64,000 bases of DNA. It comes from CATQHW01 sp965243545 (GTDB lineage Bacteria > Spirochaetota > Spirochaetia > SZUA-6 > Bin103). A model generated the notes under the pieces. It was not told the origin of the DNA and did no database searches. It saw only the letters and a program-made list of their open reading frames with translations. Below are positions 32,772 through 42,971 of this stretch, piece after piece. The DNA lies in assembly GCA_965243545.1 (NCBI GenBank), contig OZ251573.1, forward strand, positions 2,604,001 to 2,668,000, given 5' to 3'. Every line of letters begins with the position of its first letter. The first letter of the stretch is position 1. The position numbers and the translations under genes are program-made.

Positions 32772-34430
32772 TCAGACGCCGATGCGGGGGTTGAAGCGGA
32801 CGCGGTCGAGGCCGGCGGTGGCGACCACGGCGTTGTCGTCCGGCGGCAGGTAGTGGTCGACCCAGAGCCGCTGCGCGACGGCGCTTTCGAGCTGCAGGCG
32901 GACCAGCCAGTGCATGGTGTCCCAGCGGCTCAGGCCGGTGGCGCCCCGCCGGTAGCAGCCGTCGGCGCGCACGCGCACTTCCCGGACCGTCATGCCGCCG
33001 TCGGCGAAGCTGCCGAGTGACGGCAGCAGCTGGACGTCCGTCCCGTCGAGCGCCCGCGCGTACTGCTCCACTCCCTCGGCCATGATCTGCGTCAGGTCCT
33101 CCCGCCGCTCGACGCCGCGCGGGTACGGCGTGACGACGTCGATCAGTCCGGCGCGGGCCCAGGCGCCGACGTCGATCCCGTAGCGCAGGCACCACTCGAC
33201 GTCCGGGCCGGCGATCAGCGCCAGCTTGCGCCGCTCATACCGGGCCGACGGGCCGAACTCGTCGAGCAGCGCGCGGATTTCGCGGATCCATTCGGTGGTG
33301 AACTCCACCCACACGCTGCGCAACCGCCGGTCCCGGTCGTCGACCTGCCGCGCGTCGCCGCCGAAGCGCTCCCGGTAGCGTTCGCGCACCGGCTGCTCGT
33401 AGCGGACCAGCGGAAAGCCGCGCGCAAAGCAGAGACACACCCCGTCGGCGCCGCGCTCCAGACACTCCCGCATGATGCCGTTGAGCTGCCGGCGCACCGC
33501 CGGATAGGCGACGCTCAGCTTGCTGGCGTCGGCCACGCCGTCGGCCTCCACGCAGCAGTATTCGGGGTGCGCAGCATAGAAGCGGGAGCGGAACTGATGG
33601 TCGAGCGGCGGCTCGCAGGTCCAGAGCTGCACGCGCAGATACGCGATCAGCCCGAGCCCCATGCGGTGCGCGCTGTCGATCGCCGCCCGCATCGGGTCGA
33701 TCCCCATGGCGATCATCCGGGTGACGACGTCGTAGCTCCCCAGGTAGCCCTGCTCGCCGTCCCAGGCGTCCTGGCCGATGACGTTGCCCACCTTGGTGTC
33801 GTAGTGGACGCAGTCGGCGCCGCCCACGCCGTAGCAGCCGAACGTCCACGGACTGCCCGCGAACGGCCGGAACACGCGCTCCACCACCTCCATGCCCGGC
33901 TCGGCGCCGCCGAACATGTTGCCGTCGTGGGTGAACATGAGCGGGCGCGGCCGCTCGGCTTGGAGCTCCCTGACGTGTTCGGCGCGCACCGGCGCGGCCC
34001 GCACGGAGCAGAGGCGCGCCAGTACCGGCCCGCTCCCCTGCCGGGGAAAGCGGACCTGCAGCGACCGTCCGGTCAGGTCGGCGATGATCCACGGCTCCTC
34101 CGCGAAGTGCGTCCAGCCGGAGGCGCGCAGGTGCTGCCAGTGCTCATCGCCCTCCAACCGCACCTCGATGGAGGCCGGCCCCTGCTTGACGCCGGTGGCG
34201 GCTATGCCGATCGACACCGCGTGCCAGCCGCGGCAGTCAAGCGGCACGGTCAACTCGGCGGCGGCCGGGTCGGACGCCTGCAGAAACCGGCCGCTGAACA
34301 GCTCGGTCCGGTAGTCGATGATGCGCCACGCGCCGCGCTTCGGCCGGGAGATCGGGCCGAACGTGGTCGGGTCGTCGACGATCAGCGCGTCGCCCGGAAG
34401 GGCGACGGAGAGATCGGTGATCAGGGTCAT
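32772..34430 (-). CDS. Hypothetical protein, possible TIM-barrel glycosidase-like (GHL10-type)
   Basis: 552 residues from the ATG at 34430 (GGAACG precedes it; the upstream ATG at 34484 lies before this ribosome site). The first 160 residues look like a beta-sandwich (RGWHAVSIGIAATG, SIEVRLEGDEHWQHL). The rest resembles an (alpha/beta)8 barrel: PLMFTHDGNMFGG, CYGVGGADCVHYDT, RMGLGLIAYLRVQLWTC, GADGVCLCFARGFPLV and AGLIDVVTPYPRG, with acidic residues at strand ends. Such proteins are found beside sugar ABC transporters. No catalytic pair can be named with confidence. No signal peptide, so it would act inside the cell on an imported sugar. Confidence 0.7.
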   Translation of the reverse strand: MTLITDLSVALPGDALIVDDPTTFGPISRPKRGAWRIIDYRTELFSGRFLQASDPAAAELTVPLDCRGWHAVSIGIAATGVKQGPASIEVRLEGDEHWQHLRASGWTHFAEEPWIIADLTGRSLQVRFPRQGSGPVLARLCSVRAAPVRAEHVRELQAERPRPLMFTHDGNMFGGAEPGMEVVERVFRPFAGSPWTFGCYGVGGADCVHYDTKVGNVIGQDAWDGEQGYLGSYDVVTRMIAMGIDPMRAAIDSAHRMGLGLIAYLRVQLWTCEPPLDHQFRSRFYAAHPEYCCVEADGVADASKLSVAYPAVRRQLNGIMRECLERGADGVCLCFARGFPLVRYEQPVRERYRERFGGDARQVDDRDRRLRSVWVEFTTEWIREIRALLDEFGPSARYERRKLALIAGPDVEWCLRYGIDVGAWARAGLIDVVTPYPRGVERREDLTQIMAEGVEQYARALDGTDVQLLPSLGSFADGGMTVREVRVRADGCYRRGATGLSRWDTMHWLVRLQLESAVAQRLWVDHYLPPDDNAVVATAGLDRVRFNPRIGV

Positions 34431-34465
34431 GGTCCGTTCCTGCAATGTGATAGGAGGATCGGGCG

Positions 34466-34502
34466 GCCGATGCGGAACCGGCAAGCGCCGGCCCGCATCG
34501 GC
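34466..34502 (-). terminator. Long intercistronic hairpin after the binding-protein gene
   Basis: The arms GCCGATGCGG and CCGCATCGGC pair perfectly over 10 bp and enclose a second stem CCGGC/GCCGG with loop AAGC. The hairpin lies between the binding-protein stop (34521) and the next gene (34430). There is no U-run. It resembles the structures that follow other binding-protein genes here and probably limits read-through or protects the upstream mRNA. Confidence 0.5.
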
Positions 34503-34520
34503 GTCCCGTGGTGACCGGCG

Positions 34521-36110
34521 CTACGGCGCCAAGGTCGTGCGGCCCGACTTGCCGGGCACAGGTTCGATGATATGACTGTCCATGCGCACCAGCGTGTCGG
34601 CGCGCAATGCCAGCAGATCCTGCAGGCCGGCGCGGTCGAGCGCGGCCAGGTAGTCGTCCCAATCGTCATCCACGTCCAGCCGGCCCAGGATGAACCGTTC
34701 CTCATACTCCTTCACGACCGGATCGATCTGCGCGGCCAGGGTCGCCTGCCGCTCGATCTGATCGTCGCTCAGGTCGAACACGTCGACGCGGCGCACGGCG
34801 ATCTTGCCGCTGTGCTCCATGACCGCCGGCAGGGTCGGGAACTCGTGGTTGAACTTGCGGAACAACAGGAACGCCCGTTCGTACGTGCTGTACGAAGCGT
34901 CCAGCTCGGCCGCCGTGGCCGCCCGCCGCTCGACCTGCGCGGCGCCGAACGACGGCCACGAGATGTCGGCGCCGGCTGCGGTGTTGACCCACTTGACGCC
35001 CTCCGGCGAGGCGAGTCCGGACCATGCGGCGCCGTACTCGGAGTAGAAGAAGTCCAGCCACTTGGCGGCCACCTCCGGCATTTCGATGTCGGCGCTGAAG
35101 CCGATGCCGAAGCCGGACACGTTGCTGGCCGGCGGGCTGACGCGCCGCGCGCCGGCGTGCGTGGGGACGCTCATGAACGCGAAGCGCGCGCTCAGTTTGT
35201 CCATCACCTGCTCGCCGGGCGGTCCGAACGGATCGGCGCCCGCCGCCGCCAGCTCGTCGCCGGAAATGCCGAGCAGCCCCGGCGCGTTGCCGTGGAAGGA
35301 ATAGCCGTGCGTCCCCTCCATGAAGGTGGACGCCTCCTCGTTGAGCGCCTTGTTCCACTCCGCGTACTGGCGGGTCGGCCACTCCTGGTCGATGGCGCCG
35401 GCCGCGTACAACCCGGCTATGTAGCGCAGCGCGTCCCGGTAGGCGGGCTGGTGGTAGTAGTCCTCTCCCTGCGGATAATCGTACACGCCGAACATCACGT
35501 AGAACGGCCGCCACCAGTCGCGGAACGTCATGTACGGCACGCTGTCCGGATAGCGCTCCTTGAGCGTGATCAGCGCGTCGGCCAGCTCTTCGCTGGTGGC
35601 CGGCGCGTCCAGGCCCTCCTTGGCGAAGACGTCGCTCCGGTAGATGATCGCCTCCTTGATGTTCTTGTACCAGCCGCTCAGCGTGGGCGACACGAAGTAG
35701 TCGCCGTCCGCAGTGCCGTAGCGGGCCAGGAACGTGTCGAAGTCGAACCGGTACCGCTCTATGGTGTCGACGAAGTTGGGCCGGTACGCCTCCAGTCCGC
35801 GCAGCCCCGTCAGCAGCCCTTCCTGCCCGAACTGCAGGGCCAGGTTGCCCGGCAGCCGCGCCGCCAGGTCCGGCATGTCGTCAGCGGCGGCCATCAGCGC
35901 GTAGTGCCGGGGAACGTCGTTCTCCGGAAACAGCCGCGGCTCCAGGCGGACGCCGGTGATCTCCTCGAGCTCGGCGAACATCGGCTCTTGGAAGGTCTTT
36001 TCGATACTGTCGCTGACGATCGTGTAGGTCACGATCTGCGCGGCGGCCGGCGCCGCCAGCAGCGCGGCCAGCGCGACGGCCGGCAGCAGTCGTCTCATTG
36101 TCGTTCTCAT
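34521..36110 (-). CDS. Extracellular solute-binding protein, family 1 (LipO-like sugar type)
   Basis: 529 residues. GAGGAGC lies 5 nt before the ATG at 36110. The signal peptide is MRTTMRRLLPAVALAALL followed by AAPAAA-QIV, with no lipobox. The mature part starts with an EEITGVRLEP segment, typical of large sugar-binding proteins that accompany LplB/YtcP permeases. LYAAGAIDQEWPTRQYAEWN and the C-terminal WLDFFYSEYGAAW segments are also typical of that group. Genes for the two permeases lie directly upstream in the operon; as usual for this importer class no ATPase gene is present, so a shared MsmK/MalK-like ATPase from elsewhere must serve it. Ligand probably an oligosaccharide or rhamnogalacturonide-like sugar. 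Confidence 0.9.
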   Translation of the reverse strand: MRTTMRRLLPAVALAALLAAPAAAQIVTYTIVSDSIEKTFQEPMFAELEEITGVRLEPRLFPENDVPRHYALMAAADDMPDLAARLPGNLALQFGQEGLLTGLRGLEAYRPNFVDTIERYRFDFDTFLARYGTADGDYFVSPTLSGWYKNIKEAIIYRSDVFAKEGLDAPATSEELADALITLKERYPDSVPYMTFRDWWRPFYVMFGVYDYPQGEDYYHQPAYRDALRYIAGLYAAGAIDQEWPTRQYAEWNKALNEEASTFMEGTHGYSFHGNAPGLLGISGDELAAAGADPFGPPGEQVMDKLSARFAFMSVPTHAGARRVSPPASNVSGFGIGFSADIEMPEVAAKWLDFFYSEYGAAWSGLASPEGVKWVNTAAGADISWPSFGAAQVERRAATAAELDASYSTYERAFLLFRKFNHEFPTLPAVMEHSGKIAVRRVDVFDLSDDQIERQATLAAQIDPVVKEYEERFILGRLDVDDDWDDYLAALDRAGLQDLLALRADTLVRMDSHIIEPVPGKSGRTTLAP

Positions 36111-36188
36111 CGTTGCTCCTCGTAATGTCCGGTGCGGATCGGAACCGCCGATCCGCCGATCGTATGGGTCTTGCCGTCGATTCTGATG

Positions 36189-37087
36189 CTATTTCAGTGC
36201 CCCGATGATGACCCCCTTGGCGAAGTATCGCTGTATGAACGGATAGACCAGCAGCATCGGCACGATCGATACGAACAGCGCCGTCACTTCAGCTTTTCGA
36301 GCTGCAGCATGATCGACATGTCGAGCAGCTCGTCGGCGAACGGGTTGTTGTTGGCGACCGCCCGCTGCCGCATGACGTCGCCGAAGACCATGTCCCGGAC
36401 GACGATCTGCAGCGGCATCTTGTCCATGTCGCGCAGATAGACCAGTGGCGGAAAGTACTGATTCCACATGCCGATGGCGTAGAACAGGCCGATGGTGGCC
36501 AGCGCCGCCTTCGACAACGGCAGGATCACGGTGCGCAGGGCGCGCAGCACGCCGGCGCCGTCGATGACGGCAGCCTCCTCCATCTCCTCCGGCAGGTTCT
36601 GAAAGAAGGTGCGCAGGATGATCAGGTTCCAGACCGCGATAGCCGGCGGCAGCACCAGCGCCCACATCGTGTTGAGCAGCCCCAGTCCGCGGATCAACAG
36701 ATAGGTCGGGATCAGGCCGCCGGTGAAGTAGAGGGTGAAGACCATCATGAACGTGATCGGCGTCCGGGCGAACAGCCGGCGTTTCGACAGCGGATAGGCG
36801 GTGATGGCGGTCATGGCCACGCTGATCAGGGTGCCGGTTGCGGTATACAGGATGGTGTTGGCGTAACCGCTCAGGATGCGCGGATGGGTGAGCATGTACT
36901 TGTAGGAGATCAGGTCGACGTCGCGCGGATACCAGGTGATGCCGTCGCGAATCGCCCGTTCGCTGCTGAGGGAGATCGACAGGACGTGCGCCAGCGGATA
37001 GAGGCAGACCAGTCCGATCACCACCAGCAGCAGGTGGTTGAACACGTCCGGCGCCTGCACGCGCCGCAGTCCGGCGGGCGCTACCAC
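36189..37087 (-). pseudogene. Sugar ABC transporter permease, YtcP/MalG type, frameshifted near its 3' end
   Basis: The main frame (37087 to 36284) gives 267 residues with the coupling loop EMEEAAVIDGAGVLRAL and ends MLQLEKLK-stop. The next frame continues at once with VTALFVSIVPMLLVYPF and QRYFAKGVIIGALK to a stop at 36189. That is the conserved C-terminal helix and tail of this family. Joining the two needs one extra G where the coding strand reads AAGTGACG (expected AAGGTGACG) at about 36285. So a single-base deletion has removed the last 32 residues from the main frame. It may be a sequencing error, a recent mutation or a site of recoding. Without the last helix the permease is unlikely to work. 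Confidence 0.85.
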
Positions 37088-38052
37088 AGGCCGGACCCGG
37101 CTATGCGTCTGACCACCGCGTTGGCGATGACCAGCAGCGTGAAGTTGACCACCGTATTGAACAGGCCGACCGCGGTGGCGAGCTCGAAGTCGAGCGCTTC
37201 CTGCAGGCCGACGCGATAGATGAAGGTGCCGATCACGTCGGAGACCACCATGTTGGTGCCGTGCTGCATCAGCAGCACTTTCTCGAAGCCGGTGGTGAGC
37301 AGGCGGCCCATGTTGAAGATGAACAGGATGGCCGCCACCGGCATGACGCCGGGGACGGAGACGTGCCGGATGCGCCCGATGCGCCCGGCGCCGTCGATCA
37401 CCGCCGCCTCGTACAGCTCGGGATTGATCGAGGCGAGCGCGGCCAGGTAGACGATCGCCCCGAAGCCGGCGTCCTGCCAGATGCCGGAGATCACGTACAG
37501 CGGCCGAAACCAGCCCGGTTCTATCATGAAGTAGATCGGCTCGACGCCGAGCAGACCGAGCAGACGGTTGACGCTGCCGGAGCCCGGCGACAGCATCATC
37601 CGCATGATGCCGATCACGGCGACGATGGATATGAAGTGCGGCAGATAGGTGGCCGTCTGGATGCCGCGCCGGAACGACGAGCTCGGCGACTCGGTCAGCA
37701 TGATCGCCAGCAGGATCGGCACGGGAAAGGCGAATATGAGCGCATAGAGGTTGAGCAGGAAGGTGTTGGCGATCAGCCGGCCGACGTTGTAGACCGAAAA
37801 GAAGCGGATGAAGTGGGCCAGCCCGAACGAGTCAGCCCACGGGCTGCCGGCTATGCCGGCGCGCGGCGAGAAGTCCTTGAAGGCGATCTGCAGCCCGTAC
37901 ATCGGCAGATAGTGGAACATGACGAAATAGGCCATGCCGGGCAGCAGCAGCGCCAGGTAATGGCGGTCCCGGTAGATGCGCCGGTACGCGGATACGGACA
38001 GCGCCCGCAGCCTGGCCGCGCGCGGCAGCGCCGCTGCGGAACCGCCTGCCAT
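37081..38052 (-). CDS. Sugar ABC transporter permease, LplB/MalF type
   Basis: 323 residues. ATG at 38052 is preceded by AGGAGGCAGGAGT. LALLLPGMAYFVMFHYLPMY and GLQIAFKDFSPRAG are the standard first helix and loop of LplB-type permeases, and ELYEAAVIDGAGRIGRIRHV is the coupling loop (EAA...G). It overlaps the frameshifted YtcP-like gene by 7 bp. It is the first gene of the minus-strand sugar-uptake operon. These permeases pair with YtcP-type partners and a large binding protein, exactly the order seen here. Confidence 0.94.
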   Translation of the reverse strand: MAGGSAAALPRAARLRALSVSAYRRIYRDRHYLALLLPGMAYFVMFHYLPMYGLQIAFKDFSPRAGIAGSPWADSFGLAHFIRFFSVYNVGRLIANTFLLNLYALIFAFPVPILLAIMLTESPSSSFRRGIQTATYLPHFISIVAVIGIMRMMLSPGSGSVNRLLGLLGVEPIYFMIEPGWFRPLYVISGIWQDAGFGAIVYLAALASINPELYEAAVIDGAGRIGRIRHVSVPGVMPVAAILFIFNMGRLLTTGFEKVLLMQHGTNMVVSDVIGTFIYRVGLQEALDFELATAVGLFNTVVNFTLLVIANAVVRRIAGSGLW

Positions 38053-38093
38053 ACTCCTGCCTCCTGAAACGGGACGAATCGGTCGGAGCCGCT

Positions 38094-38123
38094 ATGATAC
38101 CCGGCGGGAGCGGGGCGCCGCAA
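38094..38123 (-). promoter_or_regulatory. Possible promoter for the LplB/YtcP-type operon
   Basis: On the minus strand TTGCGG (38123-38118) and TATCAT (38099-38094) are separated by 18 bp. The predicted start is about 38087, giving a 35-nt leader that ends in the AGGAGG ribosome site. The match is moderate. Confidence 0.35.
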
Positions 38124-38146
38124 CGGGCCGGCGGCGGCCGGCGGCC

Positions 38147-38177
38147 GGCGCGCAGGGGTTCCGGCGCGCAGGGTTCC
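38147..38177. repeat. Short tandem repeat in the divergent intergenic region
   Basis: GGCGCGCAGGGGTTCC and GGCGCGCAGGGTTCC stand head to tail, and a third partial copy (GGCGCGGG) follows. They lie between the LplB-like and the amidohydrolase genes. No function is evident. Confidence 0.45.
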
Positions 38178-38243
38178 GGCGCGGGAAGCGGGGCGCCGCG
38201 CGGCGCTGTACGCCGCTGCCGCGATCGCGTAAGCTGCCGAACC

Positions 38244-39209
38244 ATGCCGAACCCGCCGGTCATCGACGCCCACATCCATCTCATCAAGCCATTCGACTCG
38301 GCCGGCGCGCCGCAACGCTACAGCCGCCGGCGGAGCGACGGCGCCGCCAACCCCACCAGCGCCGAGGACTTCATCGCGCTGATGGACGCCTCCGGCATCG
38401 ACCACGCCTTCTACATCAGCTGGAGCCCGGAAGACATCCCGTCGGACCTGTCCGGGAAGGGTGTGGACCCCGCCACCGTGCGGGAGACGATGAGCCCGGC
38501 CTACGCGCTCGACGTCATGCGGCGGTGCGGGGAGCGGTTCTACTGGTTCCCGTGTCACCTGGGGCCGGCGGTGCCGGACCACATGGAGATGGCGCGCCGG
38601 CATCTGGAGGCCGGCGCCACCGGTCTCAAGCTGGTCACCTCCTTCTGGGGCGAGATCTCCGACGATCCGCGCTGCCGGCGGATCATCTCCCTGGCCGCCT
38701 CCTTCGAGGCGCCGGTCATCATCGACACCTCGTTCTGGTACCTGGGGATCGATGAGCCCGCCCCCCTGGAGACGATAGCGCCCGGACACCGGGAGGTTGC
38801 GCCCCGGGTCCGGGATTGGCGCGACTACGCCGGCCACCTGCGCCGGACGTTCGAGTCGTTTCCGGCGATCAACTTCGAGCTGGCGCACGCCGGCGCGCGC
38901 ACCTTCACGCCCGAGCACGCGGCCGAGACCGGCGCCCTGATCCGCGAGTACCCGCACGTGTACACCGACCTGGGAGCGCTCGACCCCGGGTCGGAAGCCC
39001 TGGAGGCGCTGGTCGAGGCGGCCGGACCGGACCGCGTCATGTTCGGCACCGACTGGCCGCACTTCGCGCAGGGCAAGGACATGGCGGACCGGATCGCCGC
39101 GGTGCGGGCGCCCGGCCGGTTCAGCGGCGAAACGGCGGGCCGCATCCTGGGCGGCAACGCGCGCGACTTCGTGAAGGGCCGCCGGCCGGGGCTGATCCCG
39201 CGGCGATGA
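38244..39209 (+). CDS. Amidohydrolase family 2 protein (PF04909 type)
   Basis: 321 residues from ATG 38244; the frame is open for 50 codons before this, but those are low-complexity Gly/Arg/Ala and lack family similarity. Metal-site motifs: VIDAHIH (residues 6-12, HxH), then TGLKLVTSFWG, FELAHAGAR and MFGTDWPHF (final Asp). The family includes ACMSD-type decarboxylases and lactone or ester hydrolases with one zinc. It is translationally coupled (ATGA) to the M19 dipeptidase gene. Substrate unknown. Confidence 0.88.
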   Translation: MPNPPVIDAHIHLIKPFDSAGAPQRYSRRRSDGAANPTSAEDFIALMDASGIDHAFYISWSPEDIPSDLSGKGVDPATVRETMSPAYALDVMRRCGERFYWFPCHLGPAVPDHMEMARRHLEAGATGLKLVTSFWGEISDDPRCRRIISLAASFEAPVIIDTSFWYLGIDEPAPLETIAPGHREVAPRVRDWRDYAGHLRRTFESFPAINFELAHAGARTFTPEHAAETGALIREYPHVYTDLGALDPGSEALEALVEAAGPDRVMFGTDWPHFAQGKDMADRIAAVRAPGRFSGETAGRILGGNARDFVKGRRPGLIPRR

Positions 39210-40222
39210 GCGGCGCGGCGCGGGCGGAGGCGCTGCACCGGTCCGCGCCGGTCTTCGTCGGCCACGACCACTACTGCGACGAGCGGCATCTGCTGGCCAT
39301 GCGCCGGGCCGGCCTGGCCGGCAAGGTGACGCTGGCGTCGGTGGACGCCCGCATCTGGGCGTCCACCGAGGACCGGGAGCGATCCCTGCACGAGTACACC
39401 GGCTTTACGGAACCGGCGTGGCGGGAGATGCGGAGCATTCGGGCGATCGTCGACGCGCACCCCGAATCGCTCCTGCTGGCGCGGACCGGCGGTGACGTCG
39501 TGCGCGCCCACGACACGGGGCGGTCGGCGGTGGTGCTGGGGTTCGAGGGGGCCAAGCCGATCGAACGGGACCTGGGGCTGCTGCACCAAGCCTACGGAAT
39601 GGGCCTGCGCGTGATGCAGCTCACGTGGGCCGGCGGCAACGACGTCTGCGACCGGCGCGACCCGCCCGCCCACCGGGGACTCACCGACTTCGGCCGGGAG
39701 GCGGTGCGGGAGATGAACCGCATCGGCATCCTGATCGATCCCGGACACTGCAGCCGGAAGACGTTCTTTCAGGTCGTGGAGCTCAGCTCCCGGCCGGTGG
39801 CGTTTCTGCACGGAACCCCGCGCGGGGCGATTCCGGGAGCGGGCGATCTTGACGACGATCAGCTGCGGGCGGTCGCCGACTCCGGCGGGGTGATCGGACT
39901 CCACTTCTTCAGCCATTACCTGCACCCGGCCCGCACCGCGACCGCCGCCGATCTGGTCACCCACGTCGAGTATCTGGCCGATGCGGTCGGCGTCGACCGC
40001 ATTGCGCTCGGCTGCGACTACCTCGACCTGAGCGACGACTTTCGCCGCGCCCACGGCCTGCCGGCGTGCGGCTTTCTCGGCATCCCGGAGGAGCTCGACA
40101 GCTACGACAAGCTTATCAACGTCACCCGCGAGCTCTGCCGGCGCGGATTCGGCGGCGACGACGTCGGCAAGATCCTGGGCGGCAACCTGATCCGGCTCTT
40201 CCGCGCCGTCATCGGCGATTGA
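39206..40222 (+). CDS. Peptidase M19 family protein (membrane/renal dipeptidase-like)
   Basis: 338 residues; ATG 39206 overlaps the amidohydrolase stop (ATGA). Features of the binuclear zinc site: VFVGHDHYCDERH near the N terminus (position of the usual GHxD), VVLGFEGAKPIE (bridging Glu), IDPGHCS (His), AFLHGTPRGAIPG (His) and IALGCDYLDL (Asp). The N-terminal ligand pair reads H-D-H instead of H-x-D, so one Asp ligand seems replaced by His. Family members hydrolyse dipeptides, D-amino-acid dipeptides or beta-lactams. No signal peptide. ATG and spacing indicate a two-gene operon with the amidohydrolase. Confidence 0.87.
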   Translation: MSGAARAEALHRSAPVFVGHDHYCDERHLLAMRRAGLAGKVTLASVDARIWASTEDRERSLHEYTGFTEPAWREMRSIRAIVDAHPESLLLARTGGDVVRAHDTGRSAVVLGFEGAKPIERDLGLLHQAYGMGLRVMQLTWAGGNDVCDRRDPPAHRGLTDFGREAVREMNRIGILIDPGHCSRKTFFQVVELSSRPVAFLHGTPRGAIPGAGDLDDDQLRAVADSGGVIGLHFFSHYLHPARTATAADLVTHVEYLADAVGVDRIALGCDYLDLSDDFRRAHGLPACGFLGIPEELDSYDKLINVTRELCRRGFGGDDVGKILGGNLIRLFRAVIGD

Positions 40223-40260
40223 CGCGCCCGGAGCGGCCCTGGCAACTCACGATCGACCGT

Positions 40261-42089
40261 TCACGGCCGGCCGCGCTCGCGCAGGCGGCGGCAGACCGCG
40301 GCCGCCGCTTGCTCCGGCGACAGGTCCGGCGGCAGCGCCAGATCGGCTTCCACGCCGTGCCGGTCGCCGCCCACGCGGATCACCAGCATCGGGTTCGGCT
40401 GGTTGAGGATGCGTAGCGTCTCCGCCTCGTACCCGTCGATGTCGGCCACCGTGGTGAGCACGATCTGGCCCGAATCGGTGAGGAAGTGGGCGATCTCGCC
40501 CAGATGGCGAATGTTCTCGTCCCGCGTCTCGCCGCTCGACGACTGGTGCTCGCGCGCGACGTCGGCGTCCAGTCCGCCGGCCAGGTTGGCCAGCCCGAAG
40601 TAATAGACGTTGGCGCCGCGCCCGAACAGCTCGCGCTCCGCGTCGCGCGCGACCCGCACCAGCAACGGGTGCAGGGCGCCGGTCAGCACGACCAGGCACG
40701 GGCGCTGACCGTACCGCTCGGCCCGTTCGCCGCCGTTCACCGCGCCGTTCATCCAGGCGTAGTCGCGGCGCCGGACGTGCTCGCGCAGCGATTCGCTCAG
40801 GTCCGAAACGAACTCGGTGATGATGCCGCCGCCGGCGATCTCGTACTGATCGACCAGCACGAACCGGCCGGTGGCGACCAGACCGGCGTCGACCCCCAGG
40901 TCGAAGGCGATCGGCTTGTGGGTCTCCAACACGCATTCGGCGACCTCGTGGCGGCCGACGTGCTGCTTGGCCTGCGTCCGCTCCAGGGTGTCCGCGTCGA
41001 GCGCCTGCACGATCTCCTTGACGTGCACGGGCGCCCGCGTGGTGGCCAGCTTGAGCAGATAGCGCCGGCCGCGCACCAGCGGGTTGCGGTCGAGCCAGAA
41101 CAGGTTGGCCCGGAACGTCGTGCCGACCTGGGGCGCCGCCTCGCCGACCCGGTACATCACCTCGCCCGGCCGCACGTACAGCTCCTCGGACAGGGTGACG
41201 CCGGTGGCGGCGCCGGCCGCCGCCGTGCGCGCCGGGGCGGTGTTGAAGCCCTCTATGCTCCGCACCCGCGACCGCTTGCGCGACGGCAGAAACTCCACCC
41301 GGTCGCCGACCGCCACGCGCCCGGCAGTGACGGTGCCGGCGATGATGCGCGCGTCGTCGCCGCGCACCGGAAACTTGTAGACGTCCTGCACCGGCAGCCG
41401 CAACGCCCGCTCGGTCGGGGGCCCGGCGCCGGCAAGGGCGTCGATCTGTTCGAGCAACGGCCGGCCGCCGTACCACGGGGTGCGGGGCGATGCGGTCACC
41501 AGGTTGTCGCCGAAGCGTCCGCTCACCGGTATGAAGGCGATCGGCGCGACCTGCACCTCCTCCAGAAACGCCGCGTACTCCCGGTGAATGGCGGTGAAGA
41601 CCGCTTGGTCGAAGTCGACCAGGTCGATCTTGTTGACCGCCACCACGATCTGCCGGATGCCCAACATGGCGGCCATGAACCCGTGGCGGCGCGAGTTTTC
41701 GCGCACGCCTTCGCGGGCGTCGATCACCAGGATGGCCGCCTCGGCGCGGGCGGCGCCGGAGATCATGTTCTTGAGGAACTCGACGTGGCCGGGCGCGTCG
41801 ATGATGATGTAGTGCCGACGCTTCGACCGGAAGAAGACCCGCGCGGCGTCGATGGTGATGCCCTGCGCCTGCTCGTCGCGCAGGGCGTCGATCAGGAACG
41901 CGTACTCGAACGGCTTGCCGGCGCGTTCGCAGTTGCGCCGCACCTGTTCGATCCGGCCGTGCGGGAGCGCGCCGGTGTCGTGCAGCAACCGGCCCACCAC
42001 CGTGCTCTTGCCGTGGTCGACGTGGCCGACGATGACGACGTTCATGGCCGCCGTCCCGGCCGCCGCCGGTTCGGGTGGGGCTCCGCCCA

Positions 42090-42090
<1 letters not shown>
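40261..42090 (-). CDS. cysN: Sulfate adenylyltransferase subunit 1 (CysN) fused to a degenerate APS-kinase-like domain
   Basis: 609 residues. The GTPase part has GHVDHGKST (residues 22-30), DAPGHVEF and NKIDLVD, followed by EF-Tu-like beta domains; with CysD it makes adenosine 5'-phosphosulfate (APS) from ATP and sulfate, driven by GTP. From about residue 460 the sequence aligns with CysC: LTGALHPLLVR sits where the kinase P-loop (GLSGxGKST) should be, followed by ELFGRGANVYYFG, then SSSGETRDENIRHLGEIAHF. So the domain keeps the CysC framework but has lost its ATP-binding loop. The ATG at 42090 overlaps the cysD stop (TGATG); ATG 42045 is an alternative. Confidence 0.92.

Positions 42091-42967
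<877 letters not shown>

Positions 42968-42971
<4 letters not shown>

Noticed and set aside
32422..33195. N-terminal extension of the BNR-protein frame
   Set aside because: Arg-rich, repeat-free and out of frame with the HipS-like and TIM-barrel-like genes it overlaps; the family start matches 32421.
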